DNA from: Prunella strophiata
Taxonomy: Eukaryota > Chordata > Aves > Passeriformes > Prunellidae
Assembly: GCA_036583965.1 (NCBI GenBank)
Contig: JAZBQD010000025.1
Span: 13,661,145 to 13,725,144, forward strand
Reading direction: 5' to 3'
DNA: 64,000 nucleotides
The position numbers were made by a program, and so were the translations under genes. Below are positions 14,301 to 27,920 of the stretch, in pieces (position 1 is the stretch's first letter; the number at the start of each line of letters is the position of its first letter). The notes under the pieces are model-generated. The model searched no databases, was not told the origin of the DNA, and saw nothing but the letters and a program-made list of their open reading frames with translations.

Positions 14301-17300
14301 TTTCGACTTGCTAAAATGTACCTTACAGGTCTCTAATTACACTGAAACAAACTGCATTAATGTATTTAGTTAATGGTCCATTTAGGCTACTGGCAACTGT
14401 TTCTGGAAAGTCAAATTAACAACTCTGAACATCTAACTAATAGGAAAAACATTATGTTTTGATTGTACATGAATGTTAATGGTTAATAAATTTTCAAAGC
14501 TTCTGTATCAGAATGAAACCAATATTTCCTTTAATTGCCTTATCATAATGCTGTAACTGTGGAAAAACTTACTAGAAAATAATGACAGAAAATAGACCAA
14601 CGTCTTCAGCCTAAAAAGTCACATGGGTCTGAATGCACTGGAAATAGTCTGCCTGGAGCGTATAGGACAAGATTAGTTTGCTTCTGAAAGATGGAAGGCT
14701 GAAGCTGCTAAGCTCAGCCTGTGCTCAGGGATACCTAAGATCATCCTGCAGCACAGTCTCGCTTACACAGCAGCTGATACTAAGCTAATGCTGTCATCCT
14801 GCCAATCCTTATGGACAGAGGTGCGCCATCAACTAAACTGTGGCTCCTGCAAGCCAAGCTGAGCACAAGGACCACCAGCATGTCCAGCCAGGGCCTGCCC
14901 TTGTTCTACTGTGCAGTGAGACCACCTTTCCACACTTCTATAAGAGGTGCTAATTATAGACACCTCTGCCTTGCTCAGGCTCCACTGGTTGGTTTGACAT
15001 GTTACATCTGAGTAGAAATTTCACTGACTTTATTACCTATGGACAGTGTTTTACATGGCAAGATCAAAAGACAGAACACAAAGAGTGATGAGCTGAAAAA
15101 GAGAACAAGAACAAAAAGACAGCAAGGCTAGATGCAAGGACTGGGGTCTGAGGGCATGTGAAAGCATCTGCAGCTAGGGAAGAGAAGAAGTGCTTTGAAG
15201 GCACAAGGCAATTGGACAAAGACACTCATTGTCCACTGCCTGGATGCTTCATTGTGCCTCCCAGCCTTACTCTACCATTACGACCAGAGCTGTGGCTTTT
15301 ATTGCCTCTGTCTCTTCAGAACTGCATGTGGTTTGCCTCGATCACATGGTCCTGACCTGCTCTGATGGCTGCAGAATCCCTTCTTCCTGGGTCCCTAGGC
15401 ACCCAGACAGCTCCTGGCAATTCAGCAACTTAGCCGGGCTATGCAAACAGGCTGCCAAAATTGCTCCCTAAGACATTGGATGTACTTGTCTATCTGGAAG
15501 AAAATATGAATCCATGCAGAGAAGTGAAACCAGAACTCTATCCAGGTCCTGACCAGGAAAAACCTCTTTCTGGCAGGCAGAAATTTCTTTGTTTGCCTCC
15601 AAAGGCAGAGCTCTGCACAGGTCCTGGAGACCTGACTGGGCACCCTAGTCCTCCCAGTATCCATCATTCCCTCCTCAACCTGCTTTTAAGATAATCGCTG
15701 TACATGTCCTTCCTTTTCTTTTCAGTAATCTAACAAACTAGAAAGATTGTCATTGTCACAGCTGGTCCAGCTGTGCCGTACTGTCATCTCATCCCAGGGC
15801 ACAAACCAGGGAGATACAAATATAACTTATTCCTGGATGAATACTGTCTAATGTCCATGCCTGACAAACTCACAGCTGAGAAGACAGACATGACAAGAGC
15901 TTGTCTTTAACTCACAAGTCTACAGATGGGATGTAGGTACCCACATAGCTTCTGAAGTCCAAAATGGGTCTCTAGAAAGGATGCAAGTATCCCTCAAAAA
16001 GAAAGAGGAGGGAAAAAAATTGGGCAGCTATTGCTGCCCTTGTCACTCTGTCAACAAATCAATGAATGAGCTCAATATCAACTATGAGAGCTTCAAATGA
16101 TGCATCATTTCATCATCCTCAACAAGTTACTAGGTAGCTTCCCTGCCTTTGATTTCTGTTGCAGAGAAATACAAACTTCTTCTGAACAATTTGACAATAC
16201 AGTGGCAGAATAGGCTCTGCACAAGTTCACCATATATCCTTATCTCCTGACAGCCTACAGAGATGGTAGAAAATCTATGGAGAAGTGACTGCATCCTAGA
16301 CAGCAACAACTACAGCCAGTGCACAGCAAAGTCACAGACAAAATGAAGAAGGATGGAATGCCATGCATGGAAAATTACAACTATCTTTTCTTACTATCTG
16401 AGGTTTCTCATTTTGCTGCTCACTGTTACACATTCAGTGACTATTAGCTCTGTTAGACCACAGCTTGCTGTAGCCAAAGACCATACATATACACACTGTG
16501 TGAAACTGTCTATAGCAACAGAAGTCTACATCCCACTGTACATATTTCTTCTTCTTCTACCAGAGCAGAAAACAGCAGCTGATTCCTATAGAGCAGAAAG
16601 GTAGAGTGTGTGATAGAACAGCAGTCAGACCTTTATCACATTATTGCATCTGAGTGGTGCTTGTGAAACTGTCCCTGCATCATGCCTCCAGACAGATTTC
16701 TCCTCCTTTTTCCAAAGAGGCCCAAAAACATCTCAAGGCTAGGTTCACAACAGCTCTCCCCAGGTAAGCCAAGAATGAGACACCAGCACCCTTTTTTGTC
16801 TACTCAGCACTCTCTCCCTTCCTGTCTGGGATCTTTTTGGCCAAGTAACTATTTAGAAGAGTGGAGAAATTCCACTCTATAAGCTATAAGGAGTAATCCC
16901 AAATTCTTGCAGCAAAGTGCCAGAATTTTTCTGGATACACAGAAAAAATACCTCTATAGTATATAAATCACCTGTCATCATCCTCTCTGGAAAACTCATT
17001 ATTATAATAGCCTAATCATTGTGATATCCAGTGGCATTATTCCTGCTAACATTAATCCTTATTAGTTCATCTAGTATTAATGTACACATCACAAGTATTT
17101 CCACATGATTTTCCAGGCTTCTTGTGTGCTTAAGACCATCCTGGTTTCTGCTTCAAGGAAAAAGCTGTTCATTCATCACCTGTAAGACAGTCAGGCACTG
17201 AAGTGCCCAGATTTCAACCTAAGGAATCCCTTCCTTAGGTCTCCCAGTGTCTTCCTCTTAGTGAAAAACATACATCATACCCCACCACCTTGCAAGTTCC

Positions 17301-20300
17301 TTGGTATAGGGGATCTGTGTTTTCATATTGTTATTTTGTACACATACCACAGAGCTGAGGCTGAGTTCAGCATCAGTGTTCAACAGGTAGTAACAACTTG
17401 CCCACAACACTGGAGCCACAAAGTCCTTCCAATACGCAGGCTCGGTCTTTCAAACGGAGGGAGGCACTGGGGTTTCACGTGCCTGCTTTTCTGTGTCTGC
17501 ACTGTCCCCTGGGGAGCAGTGTGGGACCAACCTGCAGGCAGGTTCCCCGGTACCAGACACTGGTGTTAGTCTGCAGCAGGCAGCACAACCACTACCAAGA
17601 GGCAATTTCTCCTGTAAGAACAGGAGTGGGGATCACTCTGCTCAGCCCGGGCATCTCATCACAGAGCCAAGAGTTTTACTACCGATTCCTTCAATGCTGT
17701 TTTACGTTTCACTAGCTCTGCCTTAAACATGGCTGGAATGTAAAGCAGAATTCCAGGCAAGGAGCATCAGCTAACCCATGCTGCCCTCCTCAGGAGCCAA
17801 GCAGAGCTTGCACAGGGAATGAAGGGCTGCTTTGCATAAACAGGCACACCAAGAATTTCATTTTAGTAAAAGCTAACGAGCTTCTCAAAAGGAAGGGCCT
17901 TGTCTACAGCACTAAACATGCTCATCTTCAGCTGAAGCTCAAGGAGTAAGAAAAAATAAGCCTTTCTTTGGGACAAACACGCACTCGGGAAATGCAAAGG
18001 GAGACAAAAGAGCAGGTGCTGCATTAGTGGCAGCAGCAGCACCCGCTGTATACACCTGGTAGAGCAAACAGCTGGATGGAGATTAAAGATAGCAAAACCT
18101 GTACTCCCTGCTTCACATCCTTCTGCAGTGGACAGCACACAAATGGGGATTTCTCCATAGCACATGTCATCACACCCATACCACAGTGAGCTCCGGTGAT
18201 CACAGTCACAGACTCAAAACACTGGCATCATTCTATTGCAACAGATAACTTTATAGCTCAGAAAGCAAAACATCCAGAGACAAAACAACTGGTCCACCCA
18301 CTAACAGGAATGTGTTTCCCAGAACCAAAAGGGGCTTGTCCAGTCATAGGCTCCAAAAGGAGAAAAGGGGCGAGTGTCAAACAACAGGAAGACAGAAATA
18401 AAATTTAAAAAAACCCACATCAATGAATCACCTGAAGTGGGAACAAGGAGGATTTTAGCATTACATCAGTATGGGGAAAAACCAGAAAGTCATTGAGAGA
18501 ATTCCAGTTAGTTATGTTTCATTGAAGAGCTAGAATTCAGCACAAGGTTGTGTTTGAAAGATGCAACTCCATCTGGGAAGGCCATGGTCTGGCATGTGCC
18601 ACAAGGGCTGCCAGGAATGGTGTCACAGTAAAGGGCCTTTAGCTTCTTCCCATGGCATGAGAGAAAAAAGCTAGAGCAATCATATCCAAAGCAGCTATCT
18701 GGAGGCAAGCTGTGGCACATGTCAGAGATTATGTTTATAGTCCAATGATGTTTAATTCTCTTGCTCTCCTCTATCTGCAAAGATGCAGGGGAATCTTTGC
18801 ATTTTGCTTTCATCACCAAAGTCTATTCTCATTCCAGTCCACAGAAGCTGATGAACAATGTTTCTTTATTTTCCATTTCAGAGGATCATTACTTATGTTG
18901 AACCCGTTAGTCCCTAACAGAGATGTAAGATGTAGTTCCCAAGAAATTCAGAGGTTATTTAAAGTTCTTTTCCAATATCCAATTTGCCTTTTATTTATTT
19001 AGAGGGTTGTTTCTGCAGAAACCTTGCAGCTGAGAGGCACCTTGACTTGTTACCAGCACTGGCCCTGAAGGTGGCCAGAAGCTGAGGCAGGCAGGCAGGT
19101 GGCAATGTTGTAGATTAAAGTAGTAATTACAACAGAGAATCCAATGTTAAAGAAAGCAAAAACAGCAAAGTCAAGGGAGGAAAAGGAAACATAAACCAGG
19201 AAAACACAGTGGTGCTTAGGGTAATCAGAGTGCAGGAGCTAGAGTGTGCTCCTGAGCAAGCACTTCCCAGACAGAGACCACTCACTTCAGAGTAGCTCTC
19301 CTTATGCATGCTGTGATCACGTACGTGGCTGCTAGTCAGGCTGGCATATCACCTCTCCAGAGGCCATCAGCCACACCTGTGTTGGCAGGATGGCTCCCAA
19401 ACCACTGTTCAGCAGAAGGACCTGCCTGCATGCAGCAGAGTGTGAGGCTAGTCCCTCCTAGGAGCAGACTTGCAGCCCTGACTCTGCTCTGCTGCAGACA
19501 TACTGTGCAGCCCTGGGCAAGCCTCTTCACCTTTCTCTGTCAGAAGCACTGGGTGACAATGACACTCCTCACACACTCACAAGAAAGTGATACATTTGTG
19601 ACTGCCTGGACCTGCACTGAGCCTGTCTGATAGGAGAAGAGACTGAACAAAGCCCTCTCACCCAGCATTCCCAGGCACCCTCCCATGCAGCTCTCAGCAG
19701 ACGTGCTGAGAGGGAAAGGGAATGGACTCAGGCAGGTAGCAGGGGCTGAGTAGCCTTGTTTGCATAGAACTTCTATGGAATAAAGCTCCTTGTGAGTAAG
19801 ACCTAGCCAGGCTCCTCTGCACAGCACCATGGTGCCAACCCGAAATTCTGTGACACTTGCTTGGCAGCACCAAGAAAACCTGCATTCTCCTTAACTGTAT
19901 GGGCTTCTGAATGAGCATTAAGGAGGTAAGCCCATGTCCCAAACACAAGGCAGCTGCTAATTATTCCAAGCTACTGTTAGTTTCCTCTGGTCTCACTCTG
20001 ATCATTTAATGGGAAGAAGATTAAGTAATAATCAAATGTTGTAACCAGCAGAACCTCCACTCCATCAAGGAATACACATTATTTACCCATAAAAAAGAGT
20101 TATTACCATGTAAACTGTGATTAATTAATTTCACAGGAGTTATTTCTGTGGCATGTAAATGGAAAGCTTCCTGCAGAGGAAAAGCTGGGGAGCTGGCTCC
20201 ATCCTGACAGTAACGCAGACATGCAGTGAGAGGCAGTCCTGAACTCACCCACAGGACTTTTGTACTATACAGTGAACAACCAAGTGTGCAAAGCAGTGGG

Positions 20301-20850
20301 AATGGTGGAGACTGAAGTGAGTGCCTGCTTAACCCAATACCAATTTCCATCTATCCACAACCTCCTGACCATCTCAGTTTCTCCAAGCTAGCAGGATGCT
20401 AGCCCCTTCCACAGGCATATAAGTACATGTTCTTCGATCACCATCCACTGCACAGGAGTCTCCATAAACGTTCCCAGGGCCTCAGTTGACCATCTCACAG
20501 AGAACTCTGAATGAATCCTAGATGCTAACTGAACCTCTTCTTCCCCTTTCTTCCTTCACCCCAATCAATCACCAAAACATCACTGGACCAGGGCCTTGCT
20601 TGCCCATCTGTGACATCCATGCAACACAGGACTTGTCTCCCAGCTTTAGACCTGGCTTCCACTGCTGGCAATACAACTTTCACTGCAAGAATTAAACACA
20701 CCACAGCTTAGGGTTGCAGTTACCTCTGATGAGCCAGAGGAAAATTTTAGAGGTAAATAAAGCAACAGTAAAAAATACTGGTCCTAAGTGTAAATCTGCA
20801 TCATATCTAGCTTCCCTGGAACATCTCAAGTTGAGGATAACACAGAAATG
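11380..20850. other. Intergenic DNA, no gene recognised
   Basis: Ordinary intergenic sequence with no recognised gene, RNA gene or intact mobile element. Short open frames are present but look like chance. One 74-codon minus-strand frame near 12.4-12.6 kb looks more protein-like than its neighbours and is discussed as a finding, not called as a gene. Confidence 0.5.
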
Positions 20851-20854
20851 TAAG

Positions 20855-21715
20855 AGAAGCCACGCGGTTTCAAATCAGAAGTCCATTCAGCTCAATATCC
20901 TGCTTCTGGTAACAGACAGAAGAAGAATGTCTAGCAAAGAATGTAAGAAATAGAAAAGCACATAGTAACATGTTCCCAATCTCCAGTGATGTACATACAG
21001 TTTGAAAAATTCCGAAGAGAGAATGTGGTGGGGTTTTGGTGATTAATATTCACAGGTGGATTTCAATTCCACAATTTTTGCTTTAATTTTTGAAACTTTT
21101 AGCACCTACAACATTCTGACACAAGGAGTTCCACAGCTCCAGTATGCATAGTGTGAAGAAGCACCTCCCTTTTGATTTTTTATTTTGTGTTTGACTCATA
21201 TATTTTCATGTCCTTCCCTCCACTTCCAGGCCTTTCATCAACAGAGACAGTGAATAATCATTCCTTCCTCATCCTTCCTATTCCACATGATTTTATACAT
21301 ATATATTCTATTTAATTATCTCTTTTCCAAGGCAGAGCTCTCCTTATAAAGAAAACATTCCAGATCTTTTACTATCTTTGTCTGTCTTGACTAACATTTT
21401 CTAGTTCAGTTCTTTGCTTTCTGAAATGGGGGAACAGCACTGCACAGAGTATTCAAGGTGCACAACACTGGGAATTTAGGTAAGGACACAATCCTCTTAT
21501 GTGTTTTGTTGCTTCTCTAAGAACTCCTAACATGTTATTTATTCTTATGACTCAGTGCTATGGCAGCTTTTCCATATAAGTATTTATTACTATCCCAGGT
21601 CTTATTCATCACTTAACAATCACCTCTGTACTTTTGATTGTCTACACAAAATTAGGATTATTCTTCCTTCTGCTCATTACTTCCTAGTTCTCTACATTGG
21701 ATTACATCAGGTCAG
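20855..21715 (-). mobile_element. Old, decayed CR1-like LINE remnant
   Basis: The plus strand resembles, in the right order, the antisense 3' half of the CR1-like LINE common in turtle and crocodile genomes. A stretch like 'gtccat..agc.caatatcctg' lies near 20880-20905. A 'gagttccacag...tgtgaagaa' block lies near 21126-21165, a 'cagtattcaaggtg' block near 21445, and 'aactcctaacatgttatttattctta' type text near 21520. The element would run on the minus strand with its 3' end at the low coordinate. Many substitutions and indels mark it as ancient. The family match is from memory; boundaries are approximate. Confidence 0.5.
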
Positions 21716-22433
21716 GCACTCATAGCACAGGACAGCTGGGAGAGGTGCCCCACTCCTCTGTGGACATAGCAAGACAAGTCAGAGGTGGTGAGGCAAGGTG
21801 AGCACTCACATCCCACATACATTATGATGTTGCCCCTCTGAGAGTGCAGAAAAGCTCTGCCATTGGCCATGGGCTCCTCATACATGTCCCCTTATGCCTC
21901 CTTACATCCCTACCACAGGGACTCCTCAAACCAGCTTAGTCCAGGGGTTCAGTTCCACACTAAGATCAGCCACACCAGTGCAGCAGACAGGAGAGTGAAA
22001 CAGCATGTGTGGCTTAGGAACCATTTGTCACAGAGTTTTTTTTAGTTTCTCACAGTGAAGAAAACAGCAGAACATAGCATTCACATTTTAAAATTCTATA
22101 TAGTGACAAACTAGTAAGTGCATTTAACTACCAAAATACATTTCACAACCAGTACTGGATACTGTAAAGTGTAAGCTGGTACTTGGATTATCAAAGGCAG
22201 GGTCTATCAATTTTTGGTTTTATATTAAAGTTGCTTTTTCCATCCACTGAAAGTGGCTCTTTGTGATTTCACAGGGCATTACACTTTATGTGTCTCATTT
22301 GCTGCACCCAAAGGAATTTCATTCTGCTACATTAAGAAATACCTTGGTACACTGGCTAAGCTTTTAACTTTCCAGAACACACTGTTTCATGTCTGTCTCC
22401 ATCCCAGCAGTTACTTCCTTTAGGTGTCTCATT

Positions 22434-22436
<3 letters not shown>

Positions 22437-22465
<29 letters not shown>
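22437..22465 (+). repeat. (AC)n microsatellite
   Basis: A perfect AC dinucleotide run of about 14.5 units, probably length-variable between individuals. It is intergenic with no evident link to a gene. Confidence 0.95.
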
Positions 22466-22469
<4 letters not shown>

Positions 22470-23267
22470 ATAGTGTAATTCACATGTCATATTGGCTTTG
22501 TCACAATGAGGATTCTGTCTCGGTCCTTTTGTAACCTCTGTGATCACCACCCCAGCTTCTGCCACATGTGACCAGAAGGGATATGCCTGGTCTCTGAAAC
22601 ACACTTGGATCTGTAGCTTTTGCTTTGCTCTGCACTACACACAGGTGGAGAAATGGGAAACTACACTGAAACTCCTTTTGCTGGGGATGTCCCACAAATG
22701 CACACTGCAAACACAGACAGTTATGCCTTCATTCTTGTGAGAATCTCATTTTTTCATTTTACAGCAACGTACATTCCAGCAGGGTGTTCCCATGTCAAGG
22801 CACGGCTACCTCTTAGCAGAGGATCACCCCAGTCATATCACAAATACCATCTACTACAAGTGCCATCGCAAAACCCACTTCCAGATGCATATTCTATTCT
22901 TTCTTAAAAGCCATGGCAACCAAACATCTGTAATTATGCCTCAGTAGTAAGCCTCGTCTCCCACTCATCCAAAGTTCACAATGCCCCCTTCTCCCTGCAC
23001 ACTTGTCCTTCCCGTTTTTGTCACTATACTGCATCAGCTCAGATCTTGCTGTCATTAGATATGTATTCTGAAGAATCTTGCTACAAATTAAATTTAGGGA
23101 AGATTTAGTATATGCTGAATCTAAGCTTCCCATGGGGTTTTTTCCCACCTGCACTGTTACTTCACAGAGCACTGATGAACTGGGAACTGGTGGTAGCTAG
23201 GCAGGTGACTTGAACCTGCTCTGCAACACACACTGGCAAAAATACCCGCTCTAGGTGAACCCACTTT

Positions 23268-23333
23268 AGCAGTGGGTTGGACTAGATGATTTGCAGAGGC
23301 CCCTTCCAAGCCCAGCCATTCTGCGATTCTGTG
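23268..23333 (+). mobile_element. CR1 LINE 3'-end fragment
   Basis: A short piece with the typical avian CR1 tail: a 'gggttggactagatgat' block, then 'ccccttccaa', then the terminal near-repeat 'attctgcgattctgtg'. CR1 copies usually end in such short direct repeats instead of poly(A). Only about 65 bp is recognisable, so this is a heavily 5'-truncated copy, as is usual for CR1. Confidence 0.75.
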
Positions 23334-26300
23334 AAAAGCAGAGACAGCGTAAGTCCTGCACCGCCTTTTTGGAGCAGTAGTGTTGTCCACAGTTCTCAAA
23401 CGCAAGCTGTGTGTAAAGCACGGCTGGGTGACTCGTTGGGAAATATAGTCTATTTCCACAGTCATGTGTATTACATTCCTTTAAAAATCATGATGGAGAG
23501 AATCTCCTGGGCAGAGGAAGCTGCACAGCATTTTCATAGACTAGTACAACATGAAGGTATACTTCCTCCCTTATCCTCACTGCAGTGATCCAGAAAATTC
23601 TCTTCCCCAAAAGCTCCAGCCTGTCTGGAGACTACTCACAAATAAATGGAGGCTGTTCCTTCTCAGAACGTGCATGAAAATACACCCATTTCTATTAATT
23701 CTCCTTACCATGCTTTCCAGAGCACAGTGGGAGCATGGCCTGACCTTACAGGACACCAAGATCTTCCATCCTGGCCAGACTGTCTGTATGCTTTGTGAGG
23801 AGCTTGGCTATCACAAGCATCAGGCAAGGTGGGTACACAGCTGCTCGAGAAAAATCAACCCCAAAATTCCACACAATATCTTGGAATGAGTCAGGAGGAG
23901 GCAGCAGAACAGCATATCTACCATCTGCCCACATGGGAAAAATCAAAACCCGTCTCCAGTCCAAGGAGAGCACAGCCAAGAGCCCCTGACTGCTGCTGGG
24001 CAAACATGAAGCCCAACAGAGTGAAACTTCTGATTTTCTGACACAATTCAAGCAGGGACACTAAGCTACACAGAACAGATAGATGCTGGGCATTGCAGAC
24101 AAAACTGAGACATATGAACCTGATGGATTTCTTTCCTGCATTTTCTTACAGCCTCCAATATTGCTATAGTGATGCACAACACCAGAGAATATAATTGCTG
24201 TAGTGATTACTTACAACCATTACATTAAGCTTTAAAATGCTCCTTTCAAATTGAACAATGTTTTTTTCAAAGTCAACAGCTGGTTCACAGCTTGAATGCA
24301 CCAGTTAAGATAAATTAAATTAAAAGTGTAATAAAATCACAGACTAATTTTTGAAGCACATGCAAACTCCAACAAAGACTTTAAAACATCTTTCAAAAGC
24401 ACCCACAGAAACAAAAGGCAATACAATTAAAAATTGTGGTGTGCAACAACTGTGCTCATTAATAAGAAAGTGATTTAGGAACACAGATAAATGTGTATAC
24501 TTAGAGTACAAAACAAATTCATGCAGCATTTATAGCTGTAGTCCAGGGGATGAATCAAACACAAGTTTCAAATGAGATTTTTATATCTTGGGAGGAAGGC
24601 AAAAATGTTTATATATATGTATAAATATTCTTCCTCTTAAGGTACATAAATGTATATAAAGGGTGGCTAATGAAAATTACATGTCCCAGCCCTTAGCACA
24701 AAAAGGGAATCTTGGGTGCGCTCAAGATCAGTACAATGGCAGGAGCCTGCATCAGGAGTCTGCTCTTGAAATGCACTTCTGGAATGACAGGTAAGCCTTA
24801 CATTTCCACAGTGTACAACATCACCTAAATGCCAAGAGACTTTTCTCCAGCCTGACCCTCTGTTTGCCTTTGGGAGAACGTTGTTCACAATTCCAATGGC
24901 CTCTGCCTCGCTAGCAATGAAGTGCCAAAGCTACACATCCATTCAGATAAAACAGAAAAACATAAAGGACCCATGCCGTCACTTCCTTCCACACTCCTGT
25001 CAGGAAGTCTTTCTACCTGCAGCAGTGTTCCAAACAGGCTGACTACAAGCCAGCTGCTTCTGTGCCTCAGACCTTCAGGCTGCCAATCAGCTGTTCAGCA
25101 GCTGACATCCTATGGCACTTGAATAAGAAAATGATAGAAGAATCAGGAATACATATTCTACCTTCTTCATCACAAATGGGTTTTCTGCCTCATGAGAAAG
25201 GCTGTTTCTCATTAATGCTCATTAGCAGTAAGAAATATCCCAATTCAGTTTTCTTTGCACCTGCAGCTATAAAGATTGTTTTAAAGGTAGCGCATCTGTT
25301 CCATTCCTTCTTGGGCTGCAGTATGATCCAAGAAATGCTGGCTAGGCTTCGGCCTTGACAAACAGCACCTGCGCCAAGCTCCTCTTAAGCTTATCAGAAA
25401 CAGTGTCTGTTCCCAGGAAGTGGTGCTGTCTAATGAGCTCCTGTTTTTAACAAACAGCCTTGGAAACTTATTTTTCTTGCCTGAATAACAACCTGAGTGG
25501 AACAATATTTTTGTTATCAAAATTTCAAAGGAAGTTACCAACATGAATTGCAGCCAGGATGAAAAATTACTGTGACTGAAGCCCACTCTCTTGCGACCCT
25601 ATAAACAGTGGTCCTGAATGAGACCCTTTGAACTCTCCTGGACTGCAGCAGGCTGCAACCAGCAACCTCCTTTTGAGTGGGGTCCCTCAGAGCCAGTGAA
25701 TTCTCATTTGCTATACTCACACAACCACTGCTGAATGACAAGATAGATTCTGAGCTGATGCCTCCACTCGTTGAGGCTCAACCCATTGCCTGTTGAGAAG
25801 ATGCAAAGGCATCCAGTGTGAATCCTTCACTGAATTAGAGGGGAATTTTTCACAGGTATATACCTTGTACGTGTTTAGGTCTCTGTGCATGCAAATGTGA
25901 ATATACTATATTAAATGTACTATAAATGTTGCTCTTTTAAATTCTTAAGAAGTTAACATTTGTAAGTAAATTAGGCCTGGTAGTTACTGTTGCCCTATAG
26001 TAAATGCTAAATTAACCTTTTGTTAAATTGTTCAACTTGAGCTGTCATTAAGTGTTGTTAAATTTAAGAGCTGTTAAACCTTTGGGCCTAAACTGTTGGT
26101 CACACCCTGGCTCAATTTAGCAGAGAGGTCCATTCTGAACTTTGTGACTCAGCAGGAGGGTCTTCCTTATTCCTTTTTATCCTTATCATTTTCTACCCTC
26201 GCCCTTTTCCCCCCTCCACCCCCCAAGCCTTCACACAGATAATTTTGGAGTTGAATCTGGGTTTAGACTGCTTTTAGACTTTAGTTTGCTTTTTCGAGTT

Positions 26301-27602
26301 CTTAAACCAAGTAGTAGAGTTAACCTTGCAAACAAACATTTTCATGCTTCCACTTTTATATTAAACATGCTTTTGCTGATACCTTTGCTGGTCATTCTTT
26401 AAGAAACCTTAAAACACTCATTCATGACAGTTGTAAAGATTTTATGTTTTCTTTAATGTTGAAAGAACTGTCTGAACATATTTGCAAATATGAAGGGGAT
26501 TCAAGTTGACATAAGGAAAATGATCTTTAAAATAGTCTAACTTACATAATTTCCATCCAGCAAAGGTAACTAAGGCTACATGTGTAAGCAATACTGTCTC
26601 AATTGCATCTCAGCACTGACACATATGTCCCAGATGGATGTTATGTAATGTTTTTGTAAAATAAGTATTTTCCAGTGATTTCTGAAAGTAGAACTGGGTG
26701 TGCTGATATAGCTTGCTCCAGAAAGAACACTGTGTGTCCTACACTCAAAGCAATTAGATGCATTCCAAAGTGCCATGTAAAATGTCACCTTATCTCACTT
26801 AAAGTTATTTCATCTAGTAATATCAGGGAAATTACAACAATATGTTGTTCTACATGAAAGTACATGACAGCACTATTTGTGAGACCTGGCAGCTGCCACT
26901 CTCGGCCAAGCAGATGGCAGTGATAAAAACAGTTCAGGGAACAGGTTGATAAAGATATATCCATCATTGCACTGTCGCTGCACAACTACACTCAACTCCA
27001 AGATACCATGAAAATACATGGCTGTGTTACTTTCAATCAGGAAGACCTTGCTCATCTAAGGAAAATTATGTTCTATAATTAATTCTGTACATATTTTAAT
27101 CAGAATCATTCAACTCCTGTTCAGAGGAACAGAAAAAGCAAGCTAGAAAGACACCCAAAATCTTTAGTCTTATGTGTTCACACTTTTGTTCTTGCAGAAG
27201 AGACGACAATCATTTCCTGCAAAGGAAAATAAGAGCCAACTATGGCTTTCATGGCAGTCATCAATTTATATTCCCATTTAAGTGCCAGAGGGCATCTTGG
27301 GTTCCATTTTCACTTATATTTACCTTTTTTTTGCATGGGTGGGGAGGCACAGGGGCGATGTTAAGTGAGTATATTGTGTATACTGCTTGTGGAAGGTACC
27401 AGTCAACCACTCCTGGAAGCAAAAACAACCTTAGCACTGGTGTCAGGGCAGTGGCAGTATCAGCCTATCCCCATTTCATCCCTGCTCCTGGACGCAGCCA
27501 GCACTGACAGGCACCTACCTGCTGCGATGGCTGGTGAAGGCACATGCCCAGGCATTCCAAAAGCCCTGGAAACGAGGGAACAGATCACCTTCCCTGGTAC
27601 AA

Positions 27603-27920
27603 AATTACAGAATGGTTCAGGTTGGAAAAGACCATGGGTGGGTCATCTGGTCCAACCTCCCTGCTCAAGCAGGGTCATCCCAGAGCACCTGACACAGGAT
27701 TGTGTCCAGTTCATTCTGGACTATCTCCAGTGAACGACTTCCCACACCCACTCCAGTCAATCTGTTCAGTGCATCTCGCCCACACAGTGAAGAAGCTCTT
27801 CCTCAGGGTCAGGTGAAACTTCCTATGCATCAGTTTCTGTGCCTTGCCTCTTTTCCTGTTGCTGGGCATCACTGAGAAGAGCCTGGCTTCATGTTCTTGC
27901 CATCCTCCCTTTAAGGAGAG
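27603..27920 (-). mobile_element. CR1 LINE, 5'-truncated, minus orientation
   Basis: Read on the plus strand this is the reverse complement of a CR1 tail. It begins with 'acagaatggttcaggttgg', then 'aaaagacc', 'catctggtccaacc' and 'ctcaagcagggtcatcccagag', and continues into the antisense end of the reverse transcriptase region ('gaagaagctcttcctcagg'). The 3' terminus is at the low coordinate. The 5' break is approximate, since similarity fades after about 27900. No intact reading frame remains. Confidence 0.8.
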
